This document shows, piece after piece, positions 1-7,125 of a DNA stretch of 13,081 nt (position 1 is the stretch's first letter; the number at the start of each line of letters is the position of its first letter). The notes below the pieces were generated by a model. That model was not told the origin of the DNA. It saw only the letters and a list, made by a program, of their open reading frames with translations, and did not search any database. Both the position numbers and the translations under genes were made by a program. Source of the stretch: Firmicutes bacterium UBA1065 (GTDB lineage: Bacteria; Bacillota; Clostridia; Tissierellales; Sedimentibacteraceae); NCBI GenBank assembly GCA_002316225.1, contig DCDC01000172.1:1-13081 (forward strand), read 5' to 3'.

Positions 1-83
1 AGGGTATACTTAAACTTTCAAGGGGGACCATCGAAATAATTGATAAGGACAAATTAAGGGCAATCGTACTTAATGTTTCATAA
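1..83 (+). CDS. 3' end of an unidentified protein gene (partial)
   Basis: Reading from base 3, an open frame runs from the window edge to a TAA at 81-83 and encodes 26 residues ending KLRAIVLNVS. The other two + strand frames contain stops within this stretch. The residue mix, with alternating hydrophobic and charged residues, is plausible for a real C-terminus. The stop lies directly against the stop of the convergent minus-strand gene (84-86), which fits a true gene end. No family can be assigned from so short a piece, and a chance open frame cannot be excluded. No terminator hairpin is visible between the two stops. Confidence 0.4.
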   Translation, partial: GILKLSRGTIEIIDKDKLRAIVLNVS

Positions 84-557
84 TTAATAAAACCAAAGGG
101 GAGGAGTGTAATACTCTAACCTTGTGGGAGTCCTTATATAATCACGCAAGTAAGCGGGCGGACTGGTGATTCGGTTCATTTTAACATGGTATATGGTTTT
201 AATCCCTTCGTATATGGGAATATTAACCAAGGTAACACCATGGTATCCGAAAATGTCCAGTTGAGCAAAATACCGGCTTAATGGCCATTCAATTACAGGC
301 AGTTCTATTAATGGGATTTTACCATCAACACTTGTAGAATACCTTACAACTAATTCCGATATGCCACATTCCGCATATTGGCCGAATATGGTCAGTTTAA
401 TTACTTCAATATCAACATTTGCCAAGGGCATATCTGTTTGAGCATCTGTTACGATTATTTCCAAAAACCCGGTTCCTTCATTGCCGGAGTCATTATTCAT
501 ATTGAATTTATATATATTTGAATCTCTGCATTTATCGGGACTTAAACGGTATTTCAT
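84..557 (-). CDS. Small protein with a carboxypeptidase-regulatory-like beta-sandwich domain
   Basis: This encodes 157 residues. The start chosen is the ATG at 557, because GGAGG (complement of 565-569) lies 7 bases upstream; the in-frame ATG ten codons earlier has no comparable site. Residues about 30-128 look like one beta-sandwich of the carboxypeptidase regulatory-like type. They open with FLEIIVTDAQTDMPLANVDI, the usual 'strand, x-T/D-A, P-L-x-x-A/V' pattern, and later show a Y-F-A-Q-L-D-I-F-G-Y strand and a P-I-Y-E-G turn. From memory, similar domains occur in clostridial peptidoglycan-binding and spore-associated proteins, where they end with a 'GY-x-x-x-x-x-x-I-P-I' segment as here. 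No signal peptide or membrane segment is seen, so it probably acts in the cytoplasm or the spore. The tail (131-157) is rich in Tyr, Pro and Arg. The gene is divergent from speD. The fold call is moderate and the role is unknown. Confidence 0.7.
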   Translation of the reverse strand: MKYRLSPDKCRDSNIYKFNMNNDSGNEGTGFLEIIVTDAQTDMPLANVDIEVIKLTIFGQYAECGISELVVRYSTSVDGKIPLIELPVIEWPLSRYFAQLDIFGYHGVTLVNIPIYEGIKTIYHVKMNRITSPPAYLRDYIRTPTRLEYYTPPLWFY

Positions 558-564
558 TATATAA

Positions 565-569
565 CCTCC
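565..569 (-). promoter_or_regulatory. Ribosome binding site fixing the start at 557
   Basis: GGAGG on the minus strand, 7 bases before the ATG at 557. It decides between this start and the longer in-frame ATG at 587. Confidence 0.8.
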
Positions 570-611
570 ATTCATTGCACATGACACCTGTTATGTACTA
601 CATCTTGCTTT

Positions 612-617
612 ATTATA
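612..617 (-). promoter_or_regulatory. Possible -10 element for the small minus-strand gene
   Basis: TATAAT on the minus strand, 54 bases upstream of the ATG at 557. The wider context reads CATATAATA, which fits the sigma-A -10 and also the CATAnnnTA form used by the mother-cell sporulation sigma factors. No good -35 sequence is seen at the usual spacing. Which sigma factor applies is a guess. Confidence 0.35.
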
Positions 618-651
618 TGTTAAGGAAGGAATTATGTTTGTGCTTAACTTA

Positions 652-680
652 TTGCATTTGCAGGGATGTTAATATATAAT
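652..680 (+). promoter_or_regulatory. Probable sigma-A promoter of speD-speE
   Basis: TTGCAT at 652-657, a 17-base spacer, and a perfect TATAAT at 675-680. Transcription would begin near 687, giving a leader of about 33 bases before the speD start. The -35 matches the consensus only in its TTG. Confidence 0.6.
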
Positions 681-703
681 TTTAGTGTTAGTTGAATAAG
701 AAA

Positions 704-710
704 GGTAGGG
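704..710 (+). promoter_or_regulatory. speD ribosome binding site, favouring a TTG start at 720
   Basis: GGTAGGG ends immediately before the ATG at 711, leaving no spacer, but lies 9 bases before the in-frame TTG at 720. The spacing therefore favours TTG as the start codon. Confidence 0.55.
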
Positions 711-719
711 ATGTTTGGG

Positions 720-1535
720 TTGAAAAAAAAGTTAGCATTATATGGGTTTAACAATCTTACGAAGTCATTGAGTTTTAACATTTATGATGTTTCCTATGCT
801 AAAAGTCAAAAGGAAAAGAAAGAATATATAGAATATATTGATGAACAATACAATTCGGACAGACTCACTCAGATTTTGTGCAATGTTACCGATATAATAG
901 GAGCCCATATTCTTAATATTTCAAAGCAGGATTATGATCCCCAGGGGGCTTCAGTAAATATTTTGATAGCTGAAGGTGCAGTGGCAGGCGATAATTTGGA
1001 TGCTACATGCAACCAGGGCAAGCTAAAGCAGTTAAAGAGCGAAACCATACATGCCCACCTTAATAAAAGCCATGTTACGGTACACACCTATCCGGAGCAT
1101 CATCCGGATAATGCCATTTCTACATTTCGTGTTGATATAGATGTTTCCACATGCGGGGAAATTTCACCCCTTAAAGCCCTCGACTATTTAATTGACAGTT
1201 TTGATTCGGATATAATAACCATTGACTATAAAGTCAGGGGTTTTACACGAGATTTGCATGGCAAAAAACTCTTTATTGACCATGATATAAGGTCAATACA
1301 AGATTATATAGATAAAGAAACTTTAAAACATTATGATGCGATTGACATCAATATCTTTCAGGCAAATACTTTTCATACCAAAATGATGATCAAGGAGATC
1401 AACCTGCAAGACTACCTTTTCAATAAGGATGTAGAGGATGTTTCTCCAAAGAAGCGATTGGAAATAATGGATTTGCTCAGGAAGGAAATGACTGAAATAT
1501 TCAGCGGTATGAATATATTTCAGGAGGAGAATTGA
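720..1535 (+). CDS. speD: S-adenosylmethionine decarboxylase proenzyme, long (E. coli-type) class
   Basis: This enzyme decarboxylates S-adenosylmethionine to the aminopropyl donor for spermidine. The 271-residue protein matches the roughly 264-residue E. coli SpeD nearly end to end, starting KKKLALYGFNNLTKSLSF. It is made as a proenzyme that cuts itself before a serine, which becomes the pyruvoyl cofactor. That site is the K-S-H motif with Ser117 (Ser120 if counted from the ATG at 711), followed by HTYPE. The catalytic Cys is in STCG (Cys145), and KVRGFTRD and FHTKM are conserved family motifs. The start was set at TTG 720 because of ribosome-site spacing and agreement with the E. coli N-terminus; ATG 711 adds three residues. 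The gene is followed without gap by speE. Many Firmicutes instead carry the short class of about 120-130 residues, so the long class is a mild peculiarity here. Confidence 0.95.
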   Translation: MKKKLALYGFNNLTKSLSFNIYDVSYAKSQKEKKEYIEYIDEQYNSDRLTQILCNVTDIIGAHILNISKQDYDPQGASVNILIAEGAVAGDNLDATCNQGKLKQLKSETIHAHLNKSHVTVHTYPEHHPDNAISTFRVDIDVSTCGEISPLKALDYLIDSFDSDIITIDYKVRGFTRDLHGKKLFIDHDIRSIQDYIDKETLKHYDAIDINIFQANTFHTKMMIKEINLQDYLFNKDVEDVSPKKRLEIMDLLRKEMTEIFSGMNIFQEEN

Positions 1536-2384
1536 ATGGAATTATGGTTTAGTGAAAATCACACGGATAATGTGAAGTTTTCGATTAGGGTTGACAGGCA
1601 CCTTATTAGTGTGCAAAGTGATTTTCAGAAAATAGATGTCTTTGATACTCCTGAATTTGGCAGGGTCCTGGTTATAGACGGTTATTTGATGCTCACCGAA
1701 AAGGATGAATTCATATACCATGAAATGATTGTCCATGTTCCCATGGCGGTAAATCCCCATATTAAGAGAATCCTCGTAATAGGTGCCGGAGACGGGGGAA
1801 CCGTAAGGGAGCTGACCCGTTATAAGACCGTGGAAAGTATCGATATGGTTGAAATTGACAGGCAGGTTGTTGAAATATGCAAGGAATATATCCCCAAGAC
1901 AGCCTCCGGCTTCAATGATGAAAGGCTTAACTTGTATTTTGAGGACGGCCTGAATTTCGTCAAAAGGAAAAAGAATGAGTATGATTTGATAATAGTGGAT
2001 TCTACGGACCCGGTGGGTCCGGGACTTGAACTCTTTACAAGGGAATTTTATGAAAACTGCTACAAGGCCCTGGTTGATGACGGCATACTGGTAAACCAGC
2101 ATGAAAGCCCTTATTATCCCTATGATGCGGAAGCCATGAAAAATGCCCACAAAAAAATAAAATCAATTTTTCCCATAGCTAAGGTTTACCAGGCCCACAT
2201 TCCCACATACGGGTCGGGACACTGGCTCTTCGGCTTTGCTTCCAAAAAATTTGACCCTCTTAAAGATTTAAAAGAAGACTTATGGAATTCCCTTTGTCTT
2301 GAAACAAATTACTATAACACGGACCTCCATAAGGGCTCCTTTTATATACCCAATTATGTAAAAAGATTACTTGAAAATGCTTAA
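1536..2384 (+). CDS. speE: Spermidine synthase (polyamine aminopropyltransferase)
   Basis: This transfers the aminopropyl group from decarboxylated S-adenosylmethionine to putrescine, giving spermidine and methylthioadenosine in the cytoplasm. Length (282 residues) is typical. An N-terminal beta-hairpin region (1-55) precedes a Rossmann methyltransferase-like core. Visible motifs are LVIDGYLMLTEKDEF (45-59), YHE (61-63), the nucleotide loop GAGDGG (83-88), the acidic ribose-binding Glu106 in VEID, the DSTDPVGP loop with catalytic Asp155 (155-162), and NQHESPYYP (187-195). The ATG follows the speD TGA directly (1533-1535/1536), with AGGAGG at 1522-1527 giving an 8-base spacer, so the two genes are co-transcribed. 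The TAA stop overlaps the first base of the terminator palindrome. No ornithine or arginine decarboxylase gene lies in the window, so the putrescine source is elsewhere. Confidence 0.96.
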   Translation: MELWFSENHTDNVKFSIRVDRHLISVQSDFQKIDVFDTPEFGRVLVIDGYLMLTEKDEFIYHEMIVHVPMAVNPHIKRILVIGAGDGGTVRELTRYKTVESIDMVEIDRQVVEICKEYIPKTASGFNDERLNLYFEDGLNFVKRKKNEYDLIIVDSTDPVGPGLELFTREFYENCYKALVDDGILVNQHESPYYPYDAEAMKNAHKKIKSIFPIAKVYQAHIPTYGSGHWLFGFASKKFDPLKDLKEDLWNSLCLETNYYNTDLHKGSFYIPNYVKRLLENA

Positions 2385-2453
2385 AAAAATGCATTTTATC
2401 CGGGGACACACCTTTGAAGGTATGTCCCCATTCAATTATAAAATGCATTTTTT
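2384..2453. terminator. Nested palindrome, probable bidirectional terminator between speE and the S-layer protein gene
   Basis: The outer arms are a perfect 16-bp inverted repeat (AAAAAATGCATTTTAT at 2384-2399 and its complement at 2438-2453). The inner arms are GGGGACACACC (2402-2412) and GGTATGTCCCC (2419-2429), complementary but for one position, with a 6-base TTTGAA loop. The outer arms supply T-tracts on both strands (TTTTTT on +, TTTTTTT on -). The two flanking genes converge on it, with stops at 2384 and 2470. The GC-rich inner hairpin with AT-rich shoulders also resembles short dispersed palindromic elements, so it may have arrived as one. Confidence 0.75.
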
Positions 2454-2469
2454 GAGGAGACAAGTTATG

Positions 2470-5223
2470 CTAATTAATGAAGTCAAGGTATCTGAGCATA
2501 CGCTCAATTATAGCCGTGGCTTCTGCCCGTGTTGCATTTCCATCAGGGTCGAAGTCCTTTGTGTCTCTTCCCATAATTATGCCTGCCTTGGCACAATAGG
2601 CAACGCTTCCCCTTGCATATTCATCTATTGTTGAGTTGTCAACAAATTTTGCCAGGATTTCTTGCTCATTTTCTACCGTTATTTCCTTGCCGGCAAACCT
2701 TAATGCATTGCAAATCATGACTGCCATATCTTTTCTTTTGATTCTTTCGTTGGGATAGAATTTTCCGTCATCTCTGCCGTTTATTATGCCTGCACTATAG
2801 GCTGTGGAAATATCCTTTTCGTACCACCCGCTAACATCTTCAAAATTAACGGTTCCTTCTTCTTCGGTTATAGCTAAGGCTCTTGTAATCATCACCGCAA
2901 ATTCGGCCCTGGTGACATAATCATCAGGTGCAAAGATTCCTTCGCTCTTACCAAAGGCTATATTTCTTGCGGCCAATTTTTCAACATTCATCTTTGACCA
3001 GTGATTTGCTACATTACTGAAGGATTTTGGATTGTTTACTATGGCGAATACACCGTTTCCCCTGTAATGAATCCTTGCGGTGCCATGGTCAAATACGGAA
3101 GGAGCAAAGGTGAACTCATCACCTGTTAATTTCATTGCACTGGTGCTGTATGCATCTGTATCACTTAAATTATCCATTGTACGACTTACATACATGTTAT
3201 ATTTGTCAATCCTTACTTCTTTTGATTCTCCTTCAACTGTTACGCTGTAATCAACCAATCCGGAAACCATTTTACCCCCTAATTTTTCAAGGGCAGCTAG
3301 GGCAGTATCAATTAACTCTTTATCATCAACCTTTTCTAAAATAATATTTACCCTGGAATCTTTAATATTATTTACTTGATTTAATACCTCTTCGGATTTA
3401 AGGGGCAGGTTATAGGATGCTGCATCCCAGGTTAATTGCAATATGCCGTTTGGATTATCCTTAGCAATACTCTTGTAATAAGACCCAAGTAGCCACAGTT
3501 TGGCAACATTTCCGGTCTTAGTCGCCTCGAAGGAATAGGTTTCATTATTTGAAACCAAGTCATCAGAGTAAATATTTTTAAGCACTTTGCCATCAACGAT
3601 TATTTGACCGATAACTTCAGGTTTTGTCGAATCCCTACGAGTCGGAGGCTCAACTTTAGGTTCAGATATTATTCTGTAGCCGATAGAGGGTATGTCTTCA
3701 TATTCGTTAAATATATAAAGTTCACCATATTCTTGTCCCTTTTCATAGGCAATGAGAAATTCACCCTTCAAGTTTCCGGCTATGGCAATTTGGTCATAAC
3801 CATCTACAATTTCAGGTTTATTTGTATTAAATGTTTTTCCTGTGGGACCCTGGCTGTCAATATATCTTAATTGGGCATATGCGCCAAATGTACCGGGATT
3901 CCATACACAAAGCATTTTATCTTTCCCGTCGAAATAAGCTGCAGGGTAAACAGAACCCATGCCTTCTTCAGCATCAACGCTTGAAATAACAAACTCATCG
4001 CTGATTATCTCAGGAGTATCATTTTGTATGTTATAATAAGCACCCAATATTTCATGACTGATTTCATCTGACCAAGTAATTAAAAATTTGTTGTCTGTGT
4101 AATTGTAGGATACATTTGGATTGTATGCATCTTCAGCAATAGTAGCAGTATTAACGGAATAAACCTCACCACCAACTCCGATTACTGCAGCCTTGAGATA
4201 AAGATTATCTACATAATCATCCCCTTCTAAGTACCATTCCCAATCCTGCCATGCAATAAGATACTTATTGTCATCGATGCTGTAGCTTACGGAAGGATAC
4301 TCCTCTTCTGTATTCTCAGCATTTGCAATTGGGAAAGTATCTTCAATAATATTAATAATATCACCATCAATTTCAACAATACTTCCATATATGTCCCAGC
4401 TGTTATCTATTTCTCCGCCGGTTGAATCGTATTGCTGCCATACTATTAAAAACCTGTCATTTAAGCTGTCATAAGCTATACCCGGATACGCTTCATGGAT
4501 GCTTGGAGAAGCATTGTTTGATACCTTAAATGCTGTACCTGTATCTATATCATAAGTATTACCTGACTTGTTAATCTCAAGCTTGCAGGCATAGATTTCA
4601 TCATAAGAATAACTTTGGGACCAGGCTACCAAAAAGTTATTGTCTGAATCAACTGCAACGGAAGGTGATTGAAGCTCTCCGTCATCATCAGGATCTTCGT
4701 TGTCTGTCCCGTCATTTATCAGGAATCGTTCACCGATTGGCTTACCTTTATTATCAACCAATTGGCCGTAAATATAATCCCCACCACTATAGGTATCAGG
4801 ATTATAACCCGTAAATACGGACAAATATATGTCTAAATCCGAATGGTAAGCTAAATCCGGTTCTATTTCAGCAACAAGGGCAGGAGGTTCAGGCGGCTGG
4901 GGTTCTCCAAATATTCTATATCCAATGCTGTTTCTATATTCAACAGACTCATCGAACTCCAATTCACCAGGATTATATTCACCCGGCTCGGGTACATACC
5001 TGTGTTTGTATGCAATGATGATAGAGCCCTTATTATCTCCTGCAATCCCTATTTGAGGATCAATGCTCAATCTGTCTCTGTCTTCCTCTTCATTATCGGT
5101 ATAAAAGGCATCTCCTATAAAGTTTCCGTTTTTGTCAATATACTGAAGTTTTGCATAGTAATAACCTTCCGTAATGGGTACCCAGGTGCAAAGCATGTTG
5201 CTGTTACCATCACTATGTGACAC
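2470..5223 (-). CDS. C-terminal segment: rest of propeller 1, propeller 2 and three SLH motifs
   Basis: This 917-codon segment can formally begin at a GTG (5223) inside blade 6 of propeller 1, but the frame is open for 15 codons before that, back to the TAA, so it lacks a true start. Propeller 2 (residues 122-527) has seven visible blades, for example SVAVDSDNNFLVAWSQS, GIAYDSLNDRFLIVWQQY, SVSYSIDDNKYLIAWQDW and NVSYNYTDNKFLITWSDE. Residues about 530-735 form a domain ending FDHGTARIHYRGNGVFAIVN, a type that commonly precedes SLH motifs in clostridial surface proteins. SLH motifs lie at about 736-782, 794-842 and 859-912. The first and third keep the TRAE signature (771-774, 898-901); the second has the degenerate KRKD. 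SLH motifs bind secondary cell-wall polymers, so the intact protein would be anchored on the cell surface. Confidence 0.75.
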   Translation of the reverse strand: MSHSDGNSNMLCTWVPITEGYYYAKLQYIDKNGNFIGDAFYTDNEEEDRDRLSIDPQIGIAGDNKGSIIIAYKHRYVPEPGEYNPGELEFDESVEYRNSIGYRIFGEPQPPEPPALVAEIEPDLAYHSDLDIYLSVFTGYNPDTYSGGDYIYGQLVDNKGKPIGERFLINDGTDNEDPDDDGELQSPSVAVDSDNNFLVAWSQSYSYDEIYACKLEINKSGNTYDIDTGTAFKVSNNASPSIHEAYPGIAYDSLNDRFLIVWQQYDSTGGEIDNSWDIYGSIVEIDGDIINIIEDTFPIANAENTEEEYPSVSYSIDDNKYLIAWQDWEWYLEGDDYVDNLYLKAAVIGVGGEVYSVNTATIAEDAYNPNVSYNYTDNKFLITWSDEISHEILGAYYNIQNDTPEIISDEFVISSVDAEEGMGSVYPAAYFDGKDKMLCVWNPGTFGAYAQLRYIDSQGPTGKTFNTNKPEIVDGYDQIAIAGNLKGEFLIAYEKGQEYGELYIFNEYEDIPSIGYRIISEPKVEPPTRRDSTKPEVIGQIIVDGKVLKNIYSDDLVSNNETYSFEATKTGNVAKLWLLGSYYKSIAKDNPNGILQLTWDAASYNLPLKSEEVLNQVNNIKDSRVNIILEKVDDKELIDTALAALEKLGGKMVSGLVDYSVTVEGESKEVRIDKYNMYVSRTMDNLSDTDAYSTSAMKLTGDEFTFAPSVFDHGTARIHYRGNGVFAIVNNPKSFSNVANHWSKMNVEKLAARNIAFGKSEGIFAPDDYVTRAEFAVMITRALAITEEEGTVNFEDVSGWYEKDISTAYSAGIINGRDDGKFYPNERIKRKDMAVMICNALRFAGKEITVENEQEILAKFVDNSTIDEYARGSVAYCAKAGIIMGRDTKDFDPDGNATRAEATAIIERMLRYLDFIN

Positions 5224-5268
5224 AGGAAAACATGGATAGCTTATTTCATCGCTTGATGCAATTATAAA

Positions 5269-5970
5269 TTAACTGCCAACTTTTTTCGGAATATGTTGGT
5301 CTAATTCAATAAACTGTCCTTTTATATTGTTCTCATTATAATCAAACCAGGTCACGAAAAATTGGTTTTCAGAATCATCATAATTATTTGTTGAAACATG
5401 CGGATACATGCCGTTTTCTGCGATGCTTATAAAACCATCAAGAGGCACTTCTCCTGAAGATTTTACAATTTGTGCTTCAATAGAGTTATCACTTTCCCAG
5501 GTCACAATGTATGCATCATTATGAAAATCATAGCATGCTTTTGGGCTGTACTGATATTCATCACTGGGTAAAGAGAAGTTTTCAGTTGTCATAGTACCTT
5601 GAGAATTTATTAATCTTCCATGGACAACTGAATAATCTTGCTGCCATACCAATAAGAACTGACCGTTTTCGCCGTATGCCAGGTCCGGATAGTATTCAAA
5701 ATATGTACCGGGCATGTTATCGTTTCCGGAAACAGAGAAAGGTGCTCCAATAATGGGATTGTCAATGTCACTTATATCTACAGTACAAGCCTTTAAATAA
5801 GTTCCCTCTTCGCCTATTTCTTCTGACCATACGACCAGGAAACATTCATGTTCTTCATCATAGGCCACAGTCGGGGTTTTATTATAGGTATAATTTTTAT
5901 AAATTAAAAATTTATCACTTATTACGTTTCCGTTTTCATCTAATATTTCTCCACAAATATAGCTCCCCAT
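5269..5970 (-). CDS. Middle segment: first five blades of propeller 1, lies between the two stops
   Basis: This open stretch of 233 codons starts formally at an ATG inside blade 1, but the homology runs 26 codons further back to the TGA (DPDIAYGDDYYLSVF), so this is not a natural gene start. No ribosome site precedes the ATG. It carries blade repeats of about 45-60 residues of the form P-x-V-A-Y-D-x(5)-F-L-V-V-W, followed by a polar stretch and a G-x-x-x-x-x-x-G-x-x strand pair. Copies include TVAYDEEHECFLVVW, DLAYGENGQFLLVWQQDY and KACYDFHNDAYIVTW. It ends at TAA after KKVGS, between blades 5 and 6. Probably not translated unless the upstream TGA is read through. Confidence 0.5.
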   Translation of the reverse strand: MGSYICGEILDENGNVISDKFLIYKNYTYNKTPTVAYDEEHECFLVVWSEEIGEEGTYLKACTVDISDIDNPIIGAPFSVSGNDNMPGTYFEYYPDLAYGENGQFLLVWQQDYSVVHGRLINSQGTMTTENFSLPSDEYQYSPKACYDFHNDAYIVTWESDNSIEAQIVKSSGEVPLDGFISIAENGMYPHVSTNNYDDSENQFFVTWFDYNENNIKGQFIELDQHIPKKVGS

Positions 5971-6048
5971 GCCATAACCGCCACCGCTAATGACATAACA
6001 AGCAAAAACACTTAAATAATAATCATCACCATAAGCTATATCCGGATC

Positions 6049-7014
6049 TCAAAAGTATACATGGTCCGGGGCAACAGCAGTACCATAAACCGCAAAAGCA
6101 ATTTCTATCTCATCCTGGTTTCCAAGTTCAATTACAGGGATTTTAAATTCATATACCTTATGTTCATAGGGCACCTTATCTGTATAGGTAAATGAAGTAT
6201 TACCCCATTTGGTTTCAGGAACTGACACCTTATACTCTTTAATTCCTTCAGATGTATTAATATAGACTTTCCCATAATCCTTATCGCCATCATATGTATT
6301 GTCAACCGTGACATCCATTGTTACATAAAGGTTTTCTTCGTCATTCATAACCCAGAAATAAACATAGCCAAAAGGATGACCGGAACCTGTTTTTCTGAAT
6401 TCTTTAACAAAGGGTTCCTTATTCTTGATTTCTTCTATATTGCCATCAGCAATTACAGTTCCAAAGTTGCTGTTTATTTCATAAGTATAAAATTCTTTGA
6501 TGTCATCTTTATTCTTAGGGGTGTTTAACAACGGGAATTGAAGAGGTTCTTTGCTTATATCAACCGGTTCAATTCTGCCGGTGACGCTCAAAATACCATT
6601 GTTACCGCTAACTTTGAATTCCAATGTTATCCCGTCTTCAACCGGAGTTACGTCCAAATCTTCCTTGGAAAGCTTGCTCAAAACTTTGCCCTCTGAGCCG
6701 TTTGCTTTTACGGCTTGCACTCCATCAAGAAATACCGCATCAAGGTAAGATGCTCCCCCGCCATTTTGTGTAATTCTGATTAAAGCATCTTCACCTTTTA
6801 AATAATCACCGCAATCGATTTCCTTAGTTTCTTGAAATTTTCCGAATCCAAGTTCGCCTAATTTTATCCATTGGTTGTCAATTTCTGCTGCAATTTCGAA
6901 TACACCATTAATGCTTTTTTCCTTTTTGGGCAATTCCTGAGGCAAAACATCTCCAAATGCCTGAACAGGAATTATCATCATCAAGATTAAGACAAAAATA
7001 AATACCCTTTTCAT
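6049..7014 (-). CDS. N-terminal segment: signal peptide plus CBM9-like region, ends at TGA
   Basis: This 321-residue segment is the only one of the three with its own start signals: ATG at 7014 with AAGGGGG (complement of 7021-7027) 6 bases upstream. Residues 1-20 form a signal peptide (MKR, hydrophobic FIFVLILMMIIPV, cleavage probably after VQA). Residues about 35-155 are a beta-rich region with two short half-repeats. Residues about 195-315 resemble a CBM9/DOMON-type sandwich, with GYVYFWVMNDEENLYVTMDV and a late strand DEIEIAFAVYG. Translation ends at TGA just after HVYF. Without readthrough the product would be secreted but carry no SLH anchor, so it would not be held on the cell wall. 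Whether this truncated form has a role of its own is unknown. The domain call rests on strand pattern and family memory. Confidence 0.7.
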   Translation of the reverse strand: MKRVFIFVLILMMIIPVQAFGDVLPQELPKKEKSINGVFEIAAEIDNQWIKLGELGFGKFQETKEIDCGDYLKGEDALIRITQNGGGASYLDAVFLDGVQAVKANGSEGKVLSKLSKEDLDVTPVEDGITLEFKVSGNNGILSVTGRIEPVDISKEPLQFPLLNTPKNKDDIKEFYTYEINSNFGTVIADGNIEEIKNKEPFVKEFRKTGSGHPFGYVYFWVMNDEENLYVTMDVTVDNTYDGDKDYGKVYINTSEGIKEYKVSVPETKWGNTSFTYTDKVPYEHKVYEFKIPVIELGNQDEIEIAFAVYGTAVAPDHVYF

Positions 7015-7050
7015 TCTATACCCCCTTATTTATATTTATTGATTTATTAT

Positions 7051-7079
7051 ATTCTATATGCACATGCTAATTATTTCAA
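7051..7079 (-). promoter_or_regulatory. Probable sigma-A promoter of the surface-protein gene
   Basis: On the minus strand: TTGAAA (7074-7079), a 17-base spacer, and TAGAAT (7051-7056). Each box matches the consensus at five of six positions. An alternative TATAAT at 7046-7051 has no -35 at the right distance. Confidence 0.6.
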
Positions 7080-7096
7080 TCACCTTAAGGGTGATT
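7078..7096. repeat. Inverted repeat touching the -35 box, possible operator
   Basis: AATCACC (7078-7084), spacer TTAAG, GGTGATT (7090-7096): perfect 7-base arms. It overlaps the last two bases of the -35 of the minus-strand surface-protein promoter, a position where a dimeric regulator could bind. Functional role is inferred from position only. Confidence 0.4.
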
Positions 7097-7125
7097 TTAA
7101 AATAATTAAATAATATTTTGCCATC

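Larger units (their letters stand above)
2470..7014 (-). pseudogene. Interrupted gene for an exported double-propeller S-layer-anchored protein
   Basis: Read on the minus strand from the ATG at 7014, one frame of 1514 codons plus a terminal TAG is broken only by TGA at 6049-6051 (codon 322) and TAA at 5269-5271 (codon 582). There is no frameshift, and protein homology continues across both stops. Order of parts: signal peptide; N-terminal region with a CBM9/DOMON-like part (to codon 321); propeller 1 (about 323-718); propeller 2 (about 719-1124); a wall-proximal domain (about 1127-1332); three SLH motifs (about 1333-1509). The two propeller units align: each starts DP(D)IAY or EPDLAY with YLSVF soon after, and each ends with SIGYRI-x-x-EP. 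Where unit 2 has SDEFVISS, unit 1 has GS-stop-FIIASS, so the TAA probably replaces a GAA (Glu) codon. The TGA falls in the linker before the first blade. Other genes here end in TGA, so UGA is not reassigned. Likely a recent pseudogene; readthrough or sequence errors remain possible. Confidence 0.8.

Noticed and set aside
1542..2150. 202-codon open frame on the minus strand opposite speE
   Set aside because: speE on the other strand has complete family motifs throughout, so this is an antisense shadow.
5970..6048. Separate gene starting at the ATG at 5970
   Set aside because: Propeller homology continues in the same frame upstream of that ATG as far as the TGA, and no ribosome site is present.
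6049..6051. TGA as a selenocysteine codon
   Set aside because: The bases just downstream do not form a convincing hairpin with a GU-bearing apical loop, the aligned position in the second unit is not Cys, and the second interruption is TAA, which selenocysteine insertion cannot explain.
2470..7014. Genetic code change with UGA read as an amino acid
   Set aside because: speD, the radical SAM gene and the methyltransferase gene all end in TGA at natural family ends, so UGA works as a stop here.
2470..7014. Tandem DNA repeats or a CRISPR-like array in the propeller region
   Set aside because: The repeats are at the protein level with strongly diverged DNA; there are no identical repeats with regular spacers.
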